Positions 23,776 through 35,798 are shown, counted from the stretch's first letter. The stretch is DNA of 64,000 nucleotides from Erpobdella octoculata (GCA_963978895.1 OZ022241.1:15318356-15382355); one strand, 5' to 3'. Numbers and translations: made by a program. The notes: a model not told the origin generated them from the letters alone.

Positions 23776-24319
23776 AATGGCGGGAAAATTTTGCCCCCCC
23801 CTGGAAAATGCTGAATTTACGTCCCTGCTAAAGTAGCATCTCAATAGAAATAAGTTCATTCGTTATTACTGCTCAATTGGAGCGAATTTAATTTAAAAAA
23901 TAAGAAAAATAAAATTGAAAGAAGAAACTCTTGCAAAACCTTTCTAATTTCACTACACGAAATGAAATACTAAGAAAAATCGCTACTCGCTGCAAGGAAA
24001 TTTATAGGAAAAACTCGAGAAGACAAATTTTTTAATATCTTCGCCGCCGCCAATCATAGATCAGACAGCATAGAAAAGAAAATACCGCAGAATTGAAATC
24101 AGCGGGCCTGCCACCCGGGGGGACGCATCGGTCATGTGATGTACTCCACGACGTCCTCCTATTCTGCTATTGTTGGCATTATTTGCAACCGATGTTATTG
24201 CTATTTTCTCGAAGAAATCACAAATCTTTATTCGAAATATGGAATTTGTTAAAATATTACTTACTAGAACAATAATAAATTATTACCAATATTATTATAA
24301 TATTGATACTAATATCACT

Positions 24320-25500
24320 TTTAAATTCCTGATATGAACTTCACCGCCGGTCTTACTTGCTTGCTTACTGGCTTGAATGTTTACAAGCTTTGAAATTAAC
24401 TAACTTCGCGTCATCCAATTGAGCTGAATTTTGAAATATAGGCCCACTCCTCATGGCAATGCATTCTATTGAAGTTTGAAAATTTTCTGAACAAAATTAT
24501 TTTTTAATTAAAAGCAAGTTAACCGTAAAAAATTCATTTTAAAAAAATCCTTTATAATTTTGTAATTTGTCGACTAAAAATGTTTTGCAAAATATTTTTT
24601 GATTATAGTAAGTCTATAAAATATGAAAAAATTGACCACAGTCTTCTTTAATATGTAAATTATGTGAGGATTGAAAATATACGAAACTTTCGAATCAATA
24701 TGGAACAAGCAAATATTTTATTATAAAAAATTTTTAAATTAAAAATTAAATATTGCATTCTTTAAAACAAAATTGATGGTTTGTTTTTCTACATAAAATG
24801 TTTAATTAAAAAAATTAAAGACTTTATTGATTTTATTCTATAATTCTATTAAATTTCGTCTAATAAATCTTAAGATTTATAGAATGTAAAGTCCGCAGCG
24901 ACAAATAAACCCATCAAATTTCAACTCGATTGGATAACGGGAAGTTGATTTGTTCGAGTGGTATAAGGTCCCAACGTATGGCTCAACAAGCAAACACGGT
25001 GAAGTTAATATAAAGGATTTAGTAATAATTATCTATTTTTTAAAACAAAAGCAAATCGTTTTAAAAGAAACATTTGCAATAAATGAAAAACCAGCAAATC
25101 CTGAAATATAAGGAATTTGTGAAAAAAACTCGTATTTTACGGCTCACTTGTCTAAATCCTTTATATTAATTTTATCACCGGTCTTGCTTGATTGCTTGCT
25201 TGAATGTTTGCAAACCTTGAAAGTGAAATTTAACTAACTTTCCGTCGTCCAATCGAGCTGAAATTTGAAATATAAGCTCGCTCACCAAGACAATGCATTC
25301 TATTAAAGTTTGAAACTTTTTTGAAAACAAATTATCTATGTTTTAAAACAAAAACAAATAAAACATAATTGTATAAATGTTTACATATATGAATTAAAAA
25401 AGGCGTTTTGAAAGAAAAATTTGCAAAAAATGAGAAACCGGCAAAACCTGAAATATAAGGGATTTGTTTAAAAACCTCGATTTTTACGGCTTACTTGTTC
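24320..25500. repeat. Dispersed repeat family, three copies in mixed orientation
   Basis: Two direct copies lie at about 24340-24490 and 25160-25320 (shared CACCGGTCTT, CTTGAATGTTT, CAATGCATTCTATT and AAGTTTGAAA). An inverted relative lies at 24885-25020. A tail motif TTTTTACGGCT-ACTTGT ends units at about 25140 and 25495. Another copy of the family lies at 27000-27140. The identity of the element is unknown. Confidence 0.65.
24885..25020 (-). repeat. Left arm of a 136-bp inverted repeat pair
   Basis: Reads as the reverse complement of 27000-27140, from AATCCTTTATATTAACTTCA to GGACTTTACATTC, at roughly 85% identity by eye. The arms are about 2 kb apart and enclose the GGAT array and the 24-bp minisatellite. 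Confidence 0.75.
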
Positions 25501-26008
25501 TGTTACTTATGCCTCAATATGTGTCCATGCCCATATTTGGATTGACAACTTTTCAAGCCTCAACGACTTCAACCTTTTCAATAACTGATAAATATCACCA
25601 AGGTCAACCTCCGTGATGACTAACAAGATGTCACGATATGTCAGTAGGTAGAGAGAAAGAAAGAGATAAAGAAGGACAAAAAGAAAGAGAGAGATAGAGT
25701 GAAAAAAAGAAACTTTCACAAGTGTCCACGAGAAACTCGTTTAAGCATACTTAACAGTATTTACAGAAACTCAAACATAAGAGCAGTTATTGTATTACAA
25801 CATACAATGAAGAATTCTTCTTCATTCAAAACGAAAATTTCCACTCATTTTATCGCGAAGTTCAATTAATAACAACATGGACGCCATAAAATGTTATCAG
25901 TTTGCTAATAAATTTATTTTCCATTGCCATTCTCCTGGTAGATGTCGAGTAAATAAAAGAATGAAGAAATATGTGAAAAAATGGACAAAATGGATTAATG
26001 TAGGGACG
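25501..26008. other. Intronic AT-rich sequence
   Basis: GA-rich run at 25650-25712. No exon recognised. Confidence 0.5.
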
Positions 26009-26440
26009 GGTGGATGGATGGATGGATGGATGGATGGATGGATGGATGGATGGATGGATGGATGGATGGATGGATGGATGAATGGATGAATGGATGAATG
26101 GAAGGATGGATGGATGGATGGATGGATGGATGGATGGATGGATGGATGGATGGAAGGATGGAAGGATGGAAGGATGGAAGGATGGAAGGATGGAAGGATG
26201 GAAGGATGGAAGGATGGAAGGATGGAAGGATGGATGGATGGATGGATGGATGGATGGATGGATGGATGGATGGATGGATGGATGGATGGATGGATGGATG
26301 GATGGATGGATGGGTGGGTGGGTGGGTGGATGGATGGATGGATGGATGGATGGATGGATGGATGGATGGATGGATGGATGGATGGATGGATGGATGGATG
26401 GATGGATGGATGGATGGATGTATAGGTGGGTGAATGGATG
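26009..26440. repeat. (GGAT)n array with (GGAAGGAT)n and (GGGT)n blocks
   Basis: A GGAT array in which 26150-26231 has become a regular octamer GGAAGGAT (about 9-10 copies), and 26312-26327 is (GGGT)4. The rest is near-perfect GGAT. Confidence 0.97.
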
Positions 26441-26569
26441 GACGGACACACACTTACGATCACCAACAGATGCTTTTTACAGTGTGTGGATGTCGTAAAT
26501 TGCATGAAGACAAAACAGCAGATATAATGTAACTTGAGAATGTCGTTTTAACCGTATATACGTGTACCT

Positions 26570-26895
26570 GTTTGCATGCTTACCTGCTCACTTGTTTACA
26601 TACTTACCTGCTTACTTGTTTACATACTTACCTGCTTTCTTGTTTACATACTTACCTGCTTACTTGTTTACATACATACCTGCTTACTTGTTTGCATACA
26701 TACCTGCTTACTTGTTTGCATACATACCTGCTTACTTGTTTACATACTTACCTGCTTACTTGTTTGCATACATACCTGCTTACTTGTTTACTTCTTTACA
26801 TGCTTAACTGCTTACTTGTTCATATACTTACATACTTTACTTACCTGCTCACTTGTTTACATACTTACCTGCTTGCTTGTTCACATACTAACACA
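26570..26895. repeat. 24-bp minisatellite, about 13 copies
   Basis: Unit TACCTGCTTACTTGTTTACA then TACT, with variants (TTTGCATACA in place of TTTACATACT). The period is a multiple of three and free of stop codons, so open frames of Thr/Cys/Leu/Tyr repeats arise in all three plus-strand registers. The array is itself unlikely to be coding. Confidence 0.93.
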
Positions 26896-26999
26896 CTTAT
26901 GTGCTTACTTTTTACCCCAACTTTTTTTCTACAATTTCAGCAAGAGTGATTACAAAGGAATGAATTTATATTTATCCCGCCTGAATCGGAATGGTTTTT

Positions 27000-27140
27000 A
27001 AATCCTTTATATTAACTTCACAGTGTTTGCTTGCTTTTTTGAGCCATACGTTGGGACCAAATACCACTTAAAAATCAACTTATCGTTATCCAGTCAAGTT
27101 AAAATTTAGTGGGTTTATTTGTCGCTTCGGACTTTACATT
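27000..27140 (+). repeat. Right arm of the inverted repeat pair
   Basis: Inverted relative of 24885-25020. It directly abuts the reverse-transcriptase fragment that starts near 27141. Confidence 0.75.
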
Positions 27141-28670
27141 CAAGGCCATTAACAATTACTTCACTAGAGTTTTCACCACAGATGATGGATCTTGTCCTGA
27201 TGGATCTTGTCCTGGTCTCAGTGTTCGAACGAACGAGCATTTTGTCAATGTTCTGTTCACTCCTCGTGTATTGGAAACAATTCTCTGCAAGGTAAAAAGT
27301 TTTTGCCCGGCTGATCCTGATGGCATAATACCTAACCTTTTTCTCAAAAAATGTGCTCGTAGTCCATCAATACCTCTATGCCACGTCTTTGATATATCTC
27401 TCAAAACTCGTGAATTTCCCAAAGAATGGAAGATGGCTTACATTTAGCCAATTCATAATAAAGTTCCTACTAGCCATCCGAGCAACTGCATACTGCAGAC
27501 CCATCTCCATTACTTCCTCATGTTGTCGTGTGATGGAGATGGAGAAGATTACCAATAATGAAATCATTTCATATCTTCTTTCTTATGGCTTCATTCATCA
27601 ACAGCAGCATGTTTTTTTTAATTCAAAATCTACCTATCATTTATTGAAGTGTGTTTATGATTGACAATGTACTGGGACCTACGCTTTGCCTAACGATATC
27701 AAGTTGCACTCAAGCTCCAGCTCAACCAACACGGATCTTCAGAGAGCTATAAACAATCTTTTATTTGGAGCCAACTGTAGCAGCTGAACCTGACTCTATA
27801 TAAATGTGGGTGGGCTCAACTGGCCGTAGTAACGAAATCGAGATATGACATTCCTCAATACTTTCCTGAGAATTATCAACTAGATGTTGTGGAGCAGATT
27901 AGAAACTTAGGAGTGATTGTTGATGGTAACTTACTTTCAAGAACTATAACAACATTATACATTGGATATTTTGGCCGCTGCTTATTGGGCAGAAAATAAG
28001 AGAAACCCCACATGAAAGAGTTGTTTTGCTTCGATTTGAGTAACGCAGAACTAAGCATATTGTAATCTTTAAGAGCTGACAAATCTAAATATGCGTAGAA
28101 GACGGGGGCAATTTCAGTGGGTCATTGATTTTTTGGGCAAGCACTGGACAAAATTGTAAACTAGCAATCTCTGTTAAACTTTTTGCTGACGATATCAAGT
28201 TCTACTCAAGCTCAAGCTTAACCAACACGGATTTTCAAAGAGCTATAAACAATCTCTTATTTGGAGCCAACTGTAGCAGCTGAACCTGGCTCTAAATAAA
28301 TGTGTGGTGTGCTCAACTGGCCGTAGTAACGAAATCGAGATATGACATTCCTCAATACTTCCCTGAAAATTATCAACTAGATGTTGTGGAGCAGATTAGA
28401 GATCAATGAGTGATTATTGATGTTAACCTTACCTTCAAGAACCATGTCGACAACATCATACAATCTGTTTCTATTCGTTCTCGTCTTATCCTCAAAACAT
28501 TTGCTTCCAAAGACAGATTTGTACTTACTAAAGCAATTTTGTGCCTACGTTACACCAATACTTGAATATTGCTCTCTCGTGTGGAATCCACGCCATAAAT
28601 ACCTGATCGATGGAATTGAGATGGTGCAGAGACGTTTTACAAAAGCCATCCCATATCGCTCGACATGAGC
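27141..28670 (+). pseudogene. Decayed non-LTR retrotransposon RT fragment, internally duplicated
   Basis: Broken frames encode reverse-transcriptase pieces: AINNYFTRVFTTDDGS near 27149, CPADPDGIIPNLFLKKCA, FPKEWKMAYI at about 27420-27445, then after a frame change EIISYLLSYGFIHQQQHVFF. Next come the catalytic-type LFADDIKFYSS (near 28183-28210) and a C-terminal part (FKNHVDNIIQSV, ILKTFASKDRFVLTKAIL) to about 28670. Many stops and shifts show it is dead. A segment of about 240 bp is present twice (27691-27935 and 28189-28430), so part of the RT is duplicated. It differs from the L2-like LINE at 58-62 kb. The clade is not resolved. Confidence 0.8.
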
Positions 28671-29185
28671 CGTACCTGTTGACTTAAGTTGTTATCTCTC
28701 TGTCACCTAATTTGTTTTCAGTTTAGTTGTTTTAATATGTTCACACTGGTTCTTTCTGTTTTTATCACCACGTGCCGAGTAAGATCATTGTCCTTCGATT
28801 TTTGTTTGAATAAAATAAATACGTGTTTACATATTTACCGGCTTATATGTTTACATACTTATTTGTTTAACTGCATGATTATTACAAATCTGCATACAAA
28901 TTAATTTATACACAGAACAGTTAAAAAAAAAGAGGAAGCCACTATACAATGACAATACCATCATAATAAACGCTTATTAAATCAATTTATTTTATTTTAT
29001 TAACTAATCAGGTGATATAAAAATATAATGATATATTTTAAATTATTTCTATAATTTGTTTTATATTTCTGATATTTCGTTACTTTTCCTGGTTGTCAGG
29101 TCTCGTTGCATCAATCATATGTCAGTAATCACATTCGCTTAGCCAGGCAGGCATACCTAATAGGAGTATCCAACAGCGTAGATAT
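28671..29185. other. Intronic AT-rich sequence
   Basis: Possible 3' remnant of the LINE fragment up to about 28810. Otherwise nothing recognised. Confidence 0.4.
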
Positions 29186-29495
29186 ACAGTCGCATATATA
29201 TGTCTTGCATAAATTCTATGCAGTCGCATATATATGTCTTGCATAAATTCTATGCAGTCGCATATATATGTTTTGCATAAATTCTATGCAGTCGCATATA
29301 TATGTCTTGCATATATTCTATGCAGTCGCAGATAAAGTTCTTGCATAAATAGAATCACAAATAAAAAATTTGCGTACATTCAGTCACATATTAAAGTCTC
29401 TTGCATATATGCAAAAAAATAAATGTTTTGCGCACATAGTCACACAAAAATATCTTGCACATATTATGCAGTCACAAAACAAATTTATATGCATA
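29186..29495. repeat. 34-bp tandem repeat, four good and several decayed copies
   Basis: Units starting GCAGTCGCATATATATGTCT recur every 34 bp (about 29187, 29221, 29255, 29289). They then decay into copies with TTGCATA and AGTCACA motifs to about 29490. Confidence 0.85.
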
Positions 29496-29868
29496 CAAAA
29501 TGCCCTGATTTTTAGAAAATTGAAAATATATATCGATCGAAAAAAGCGGAAATACGTTTATATGAGAATTAGTAGGATTGCAGAATTCTAAAAAATAATA
29601 ATCAACATCATCAACGAAGAGATCAAATTTTCAATCTAGCTGTACATTTTGTTAGTGCAGTTGTGTTGAATTTGCTGCTGCAGGATTTGTCGAGTCAACA
29701 ATTTCTGTTGAGCAACTTTGAGAATAAAACGGAAGAAAAAAGGTTCCTGCAGGATTTGATGTTCCGTGTGCATGTGTGCATGTGTTCAATGAAGTGTGCT
29801 TCGATGTCAAGTAAATGTTCCAAGTGGATGTCCTTTCCTACTCAACCATTTCCATGTTCTGCTCTCTC
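29496..29868. other. Intronic sequence, nothing recognised
   Basis: Contains a directly repeated CTGCAGGATTTG (29678-29690 and 29746-29758) about 68 bp apart. No exon evident. Confidence 0.4.
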
Positions 29869-30110
29869 TCACTCACTCACTCACTCACTCACTCACTCAC
29901 TCACTCACTCACTCACTCACTCACTCACTCACTCACTCACTCACTCACTCACTCACTCACTCACTCACTCACTCACTCACTCACTCACTCACTCACTCAC
30001 TCACTCACTCACTCACTCACTCACTCACTCACTCACTCACTCACTCACTCACTCACTCACTCACTCACTCACTCACTCACTCACTCACTCACTCACTCAC
30101 TCACTCACAA
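29869..30110. repeat. (CTCA)n microsatellite, about 60 copies
   Basis: Reverse-complement class of the TGAG array at 4.9 kb. Near perfect, followed by a decayed edge to about 30160. Confidence 0.97.
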
Positions 30111-30484
30111 ACCTCCTCACTGACGCACACAACCACCGATTCAATCAATCACTCACTCACTCATTTTCTTCTTTTAAAAAAGCCATCTAATTACCAACCA
30201 AAACAAAACAACGTTTCGTTTTTTTCAACTTTCAATTTCCAACCAGATTCCATCATTCAGTATCTTTCAATAAGGTAGGTAACAATCATACATTTAATCA
30301 ATCAGCCATTCAATCAAAGCAACAATCAGTCAAGCAATTATACACAATTAAGCATCCTTTGTTTCTTCTAAGCTTGTTGTCCAAGTTGTTGCTGCTACTA
30401 GATTTCTTTATTTTTTTTTCTTTTCTAATAAGATAACTAAAGAATTCTTTTCTAAATTTTTGATTCCTTTTCTTCCCTCAACGA

Positions 30485-31000
30485 TCTGTTCATCATTCCA
30501 TCTCCAGCAAATTACCACCACTCACCAGACACTTCGGCAAAGCGAACGTCGACCTCTCGACCCCGGTGAACATTGCGCATTTATTAATCACCCCTTCCCT
30601 TCGACATAATCTAAATATAGCCCGAGGAGAGCGGCTACAGATGGCCGTTGTAACCTTCACTGACTGGAAATCAAGGTGGCGGAAGTCGTTCTGGTCCCCC
30701 ACCCACCCCACCCCCGATGTAGTGGATCTCATCAATGGCGATGGTGAAGCAGCACGGACATGATGGTGATGATGATGATGATGATGGCGATCGTAATTAT
30801 TATTGATTTTATTGTTGTGTTCCATCAGCTGTTCGGTCTTAATTCTGAATATTTATGACGCCCTGACCTATATTCCATCAATCCCATTGGTCGGGATTGA
30901 TTTATGACACGACCGACTTGAATGGGTAAAGACGGATAGAAAGAGGCCTGGAAATTTAATTGGTATTTACGTGCTGTGGCGTTGCTGCGTCTGTGCGAAC
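30485..31000. promoter_or_regulatory. Low-repeat island with homeodomain-type sites, candidate enhancer
   Basis: About 500 bp of balanced composition containing GCGCATTTATTAATC, ATATTTATGACGCC, CCATTGGTCGGGATTG and AAATTTAATTGG. The (ATG)n run at 30762-30785 is the only microsatellite. No coding domain seen. Inferred from composition, motif content and position in the large first intron of a developmental regulator. Confidence 0.3.
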
Positions 31001-33129
31001 ATTTGTTATCAAAGAGATTTTCAAACACATCCGCATAATAAAAAGCAAGTATGCACATTAAAAGCAGCGACAGAATTTTTATTATTATGGTGTTGTTGTT
31101 GATGTTCAAGTTGTTGTTTTTGTAAAGTATTAAACGGTTCATATCTTGTCAACATCACTTTGTACGTGTACAAACATCTGTACAACAGTCTGCTACTTCG
31201 TACACCTTGCCAAGCCAGCTAGAGACGAAGTCAAGTCACTTCGGCTATCTATCAATGTCAATCTCTCAAGCCCAAACATAATATACAATTTGCTCTCCTC
31301 TCTTCGCTGCTCTTCTTTCTTCCTATCTCTCGCTCCAACAATACCCATTTGGGCAAATTTATTAATTTGATCGCCTTTGGTTGTTTGTTTGTATCTCCTC
31401 GCATAGAAAATATAAAATTAAAATAATTATGGCGGTGAAGCTAAAAGAAATAAGAATTAGAGAGAGAGAGCGAGGGAGAGAGAGAAAGGAGGAAAGAAAC
31501 TAAGCATAGAAATACACAGAGAGAGAGCTCGAGTTTTCTTTTTCTATTGTTAAACATGATTAATTTGACCGCAGCAGACAATTTGTCTTGTAACTTCTAT
31601 ATTGTTTGCTCTTTCTAATATCCACCAGCCCATCTATCCATCCGTCCGTCCGTCCATCCATCCGTCCCCCCATTCATTTCTTCAGTGGGCCCATCCGTCG
31701 TTCCACATCTCAGTCTGTGCGTCCATCCATGCATCTAGCTTCATGCATGCATGCATGCATATAGCCATTCATGCAACTATCCATGCATCTAGTTTCATGC
31801 ATGCATCCACTCATCCAGCCATTGAATGATAGATCTATCTTAAGACTTATTTCAGCTAGCTTCACTTCTCGGTTCAGCCAGAAATTAACAGTTTTGAAGA
31901 TAATAATTTCGTATTTTCTCTTAATTCACTTGAACTTAAACTGTTCATTGATTCACCTTATTTAAGAGACTGTTGTTTTTTTAAAAGTTTGTTTGATGTA
32001 GCCTTGAGATATAGTTGAGCGCCATAAAATATTATCATAAATCAATAATTTCAAGATGCCTTTACAAGCTTTTTAACTTTAAAATGGCAATTTCAAATGT
32101 CATTAACTCCTGATGGAAAAAACATCTAAAGAATATAAATAAAAAGATCACTGAACATATAAAGATACCGGGGACTTATATGGTTTACCCTTCCTGAGTC
32201 TTGCCACAACAGACAAACCTTCTTTTATACATGGAACTGGAACTCTATAAACATATAGAATTCCATGCTTTATAGCTAAGATAAAAGTGTCTAGATAGTG
32301 GAATCATTGATCTACACATCCATCCATCCATCCATCTATCCATCATGTGCTGAACAGCTATCCATCAGACTGTAGATACTCTGTTTATTAGGCAATTAAT
32401 TTCTTGGTTTATTTGTCCATGAATTAAATTTTTATTTCAAAAGATTTTTTTAATTTATTTTAAAGTATTTTATTTCTTCTTTCTGTCAAATATGCTCACG
32501 AATATATTTATTAAATTAAATGTTTGTTTCTTTATTGCAATTTTCATGTTGTATTGTTTATTTCTAGGCAATCCAAATATTGCTTATCCTCCCGCTATTC
32601 GTACACTGAGTGATATTCGTACACTGAGTGAAATTTTTATCAATCTACTCATTCATTTATCTTCCATTTCATCCAAGCATCTATTTGTCAATCTCTCCTT
32701 CATTGATTCCTTCTTACGGTTCCCTGCGCTTTCCTTTATTTTCCTTATCTTCCACTCCCCCAATTCTCTCTCTTCCTCCTTCTCTCTCTCTCCATCTCTC
32801 TCTTTCTTTCTCTCGTTTTTGTTAAATGTCCTTCTTTCTATCTCCACCTATGTGTTCTTATGCAACTCTTTCTTTTATTTCCATTTCTACCTTCCTTTTC
32901 TCTTTCGCTCAATCTACATTATTACTCATCAGCTATAGATTTATTATTTTATGTTTCTCTATCTCTGCTTGTCTGTCTGCACGTCCGCGTCGATCAGCTT
33001 CAGCTGGCCGGGACTCATATGGAGAGGCAGTTGTTCCAATCATCATTAATTCTCTTCCAGGTCGCCATATTTCTTCTGAAAAGGTCGTTAGCTCAGACAC
33101 ACGCCCGCGTCCACTTACGCAGACACAAA
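31001..33129. other. Intronic sequence with minor microsatellites
   Basis: (GA)n at 31458-31485, degenerate ATCC/GTCC at 31632-31672, (ATGC)n at 31743-31760, (ATCC)n at 32318-32345, CT-rich tract at 32765-32815, and a duplicated ATTCGTACACTGAGTG at 32598-32630. No exon recognised. Confidence 0.5.
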
Positions 33130-33266
33130 CACACGTACATGATCACACACGTACATGATCACACGTACATGATCACACACGTACATGATCACACGTACAT
33201 GATCACACGTACATGATCACACGTACATGATCACACGTACATGATCACACGTACATGATCACACGT
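33130..33266. repeat. 14/16-bp minisatellite ACACGTACATGATC
   Basis: About ten copies of ACGTACATGATCAC with optional extra AC. Each unit contains the palindromes ACGT, GTAC and TGATCA. Confidence 0.93.
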
Positions 33267-33965
33267 GCGCAAGCACACACTCTAAGAAAATGTCCGAGTT
33301 TTTAGTAGTAATTTGGACATTAATAATATCTTAATTATTGTAATGTATTTAAAATGTCTTCTCTTAAACTTAATTTCTGTGCGTGAATATATGTGAATAT
33401 GTGTGAATGTGTGGATGTGTGAATGTGTGTCAACATTTTCTCTCCTGGCTGTTCACGTCTGCTTCTGCTTTTTTGCGCAGATGCAATGAAGAATTGTTTT
33501 ATGGAAGAGCTTTAACGACGATCTTGTTGTTTTTGGCATGTCCAATCGAGTCGCATGCAAAATATCATAATCACAGTCAACCCCACCCCCACCCCAACCC
33601 CGTTCATCCTCAACAAACCAATTTCTCAACAAATAATTTAATTGAATGTATATTCAAAACTAAAATCGATAATTAATATACCAATCTAAGTATCTAAGTT
33701 ATAATCTTCATTATCATCACTATCACGATCATCATCTTCATCCTCAACAACAACTTCACAATTTCGTCTCATCCAAAAATTCGCAACCAATTAAATCAAC
33801 TATTTGACTTTAAAAACTCCAAGAATAAAAATTTCAACGCATGAAAGCAGCCACAGTTGTCCGATTCGAAATGACAACAAGAAACTTTCAAGCCAGTAAG
33901 AAGTTTCAGTAAAAAATTTTCCAGGAAGTTTCGAAGGAAAAATCAGTCAGTTTATTGAATGCAAT
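33267..33965. other. Intronic AT-rich sequence, nothing recognised
   Basis: A GTGTGAATGT-type run lies at 33385-33430. No exon recognised. Confidence 0.5.
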
Positions 33966-33983
33966 TCTATATGTGCATATATA

Positions 33984-34022
<39 letters not shown>
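33966..34022. repeat. (AT)n microsatellite
   Basis: ATATATGTGCATATAT leading into a pure TA dinucleotide run. Confidence 0.95.
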
Positions 34023-34026
<4 letters not shown>

Positions 34027-34373
34027 GTCAAGTGATAAGTATTATACAAAATCAAAAGTTGATAAAGGCTTTCATAGCAAAACTTCTTTCCGAATGATTT
34101 CTTCATGTCTTCCATGTTGGTCAAGCAGGGGGGGGGGCATTAGTAGAAGCAGTTGCAGCTGCAGCGACATGCAGTTGCAGCAGCAGCAGAAATGCGTGGC
34201 TAGCAACAGAGGAATTATGACTTCAATAAGTTCACGCCTGATCGACATAATGCACGCAGTGGCAGATTTATTGACACAGGCCAAGTTCTGTCTCCTTCCT
34301 ATCAATCAATCTCTCTTTCATACGTCCGAGAGCCATACATGCTGGCCACCAGGCTTACCCTGTCCTTCTGTTT

Positions 34374-34408
<35 letters not shown>

Positions 34409-34794
34409 TACATTTTTCTTCCAACCTCTCCCCTTTATAGTCTTCTTCCACCTTGTCCGTAATTTCTTCCATTTTTTGATTTTATACAAAATTACTGAGC
34501 TAATTTTTTATTTATTCAAATACACCAGTCTATGATTTTTTAAAGAAGCAGCAAAATCAGTGACAGACAACTTACTAGACTGTGCAACCAGCAGAAGTAC
34601 GAGGCAATTTGGCCATCATCATTAGCCGTAGGATTGGAAGATTTCTTCAGGTGCATCTTAGGTGCGCTCATCAGAATATCTGATGTTAAAGTACTCGTTA
34701 TCACTAGGTTCGAAGCGTGTATCTCATCTCATATGGAGAGTCAGATCTTTATTGCAACGTCCTTAAGCACGATGTTCGTGACATTGGCGATGTC
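34023..34794. other. Intronic sequence with GCAG and CT runs
   Basis: A (GCAGTT)/(GCAG)-rich run lies at 34148-34190 and (CT)n at 34373-34404. No exon recognised. Confidence 0.5.
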
Positions 34795-35085
34795 GCCGGG
34801 ATGATGATGATGACATGGTGATGATGATGATGATGATGGTGGTGATGATGATGATGATGATGATATGGTGGTGTTGATGATGACATGATGATGGTGATGA
34901 TGATGACATGGTGATGATGATTATGATGATGGTGGTGGTTATGATGATGATGGTGATGATGATGATGGTGATGATTATGGTTGTGATGATGATGACATGG
35001 TGATGATGGTGATGATGATGATGATGGTGGTAGTTATGATGATGACGATGATAGTGATGACGATGGTGGTGGTGGTTATGATTAT
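34795..35085. repeat. Degenerate (GAT)n/(GGT)n tract
   Basis: About 290 bp of GATGATGAT interrupted by GGTGGT and GACATG variants. Confidence 0.93.
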
Positions 35086-35683
35086 TTAGAATTTAAAGAA
35101 AGATTAGGGAAGGGGAAGATAGGTGACGAGGTCAAAATATCATCATCATGACTGCACAGATGAAAAGTTTTTGTTTACGTGTTGATTGACCACAGTGATT
35201 GGCAGGTCTACCAAGGATCAATCAATGATGAATTCATGCACTCAAATAAGTCAAGCAGAGCTTAACTAATCAATCCGAGGTTGTTTAGTGCTTGGATCAA
35301 AGTAAGATTGGCCAGTTTAGAAAAGTAGATCACAAATATATTGGCCAACTTTATCTTCTTCTTTCTCTCGTATTTCTCACTTTCCTCGTTTCAGTGGAAA
35401 ACCAATTCAAACAAATACAAAAAACTGGAAATAAAAAAAAAACAAATGAGGAAAAAAAACAAGAACACAACCGAGGAGCGTAGGAGTGGTTGAAGAATTG
35501 CTCAAGTCACTTTGGAATCCATCAACTGTCAGGCGTCATTCAACCGTCCATCAATCTGTTCCTGCATATCTCTCTTTCTTTCTCTTTCTCTCTCTCCGCA
35601 TCTCTCCATCATTTTCTTCGACCGCTTGCTTCTTTACTAACAAACAAACAAACAAACAAACATACATAAATACACGCATGCAT
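35086..35683. other. Intronic sequence, nothing recognised
   Basis: CT-rich at 35570-35600 and (AAAC)n at 35638-35662. Confidence 0.5.
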
Positions 35684-35798
35684 GCATGCATACATGCATA
35701 CATACATACATACATACATACATACATACATACATACATACATACATACATACATACATACATACATACATACATACAATCACGTACGTACGTACATA
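35684..35798. repeat. (ATAC)n, left third of an interrupted array
   Basis: Tetramer array ending in CGTACGTACGTACATA. It continues at 38107-38174 and again at 42746-42830 after two transposon insertions. Confidence 0.95.

Larger units (their letters stand above)
22466..23827. mobile_element. 1.36-kb hAT-type element with exact 8-bp duplication
   Basis: Starts CAGGGACGTAAATT and ends AATTTACGTCCCTG, a perfect 14-bp inverted repeat. It is flanked by the exact 8-bp direct repeat CTAAAGTA (22458-22465 and 23828-23835). These are hAT hallmarks. Subterminal G and C tracts follow both ends. Inside, 22495-22620 and 22630-22745 are a diverged direct duplication. No transposase frame was recognised, so the element is non-autonomous or decayed, and it contains other repeats. 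Confidence 0.85.

Noticed and set aside
26570..29495. 24-bp and 34-bp repeats as a CRISPR-like array
   Set aside because: No unique spacers between identical repeats; units are tandem without gaps, and the genome is a eukaryotic nuclear one.
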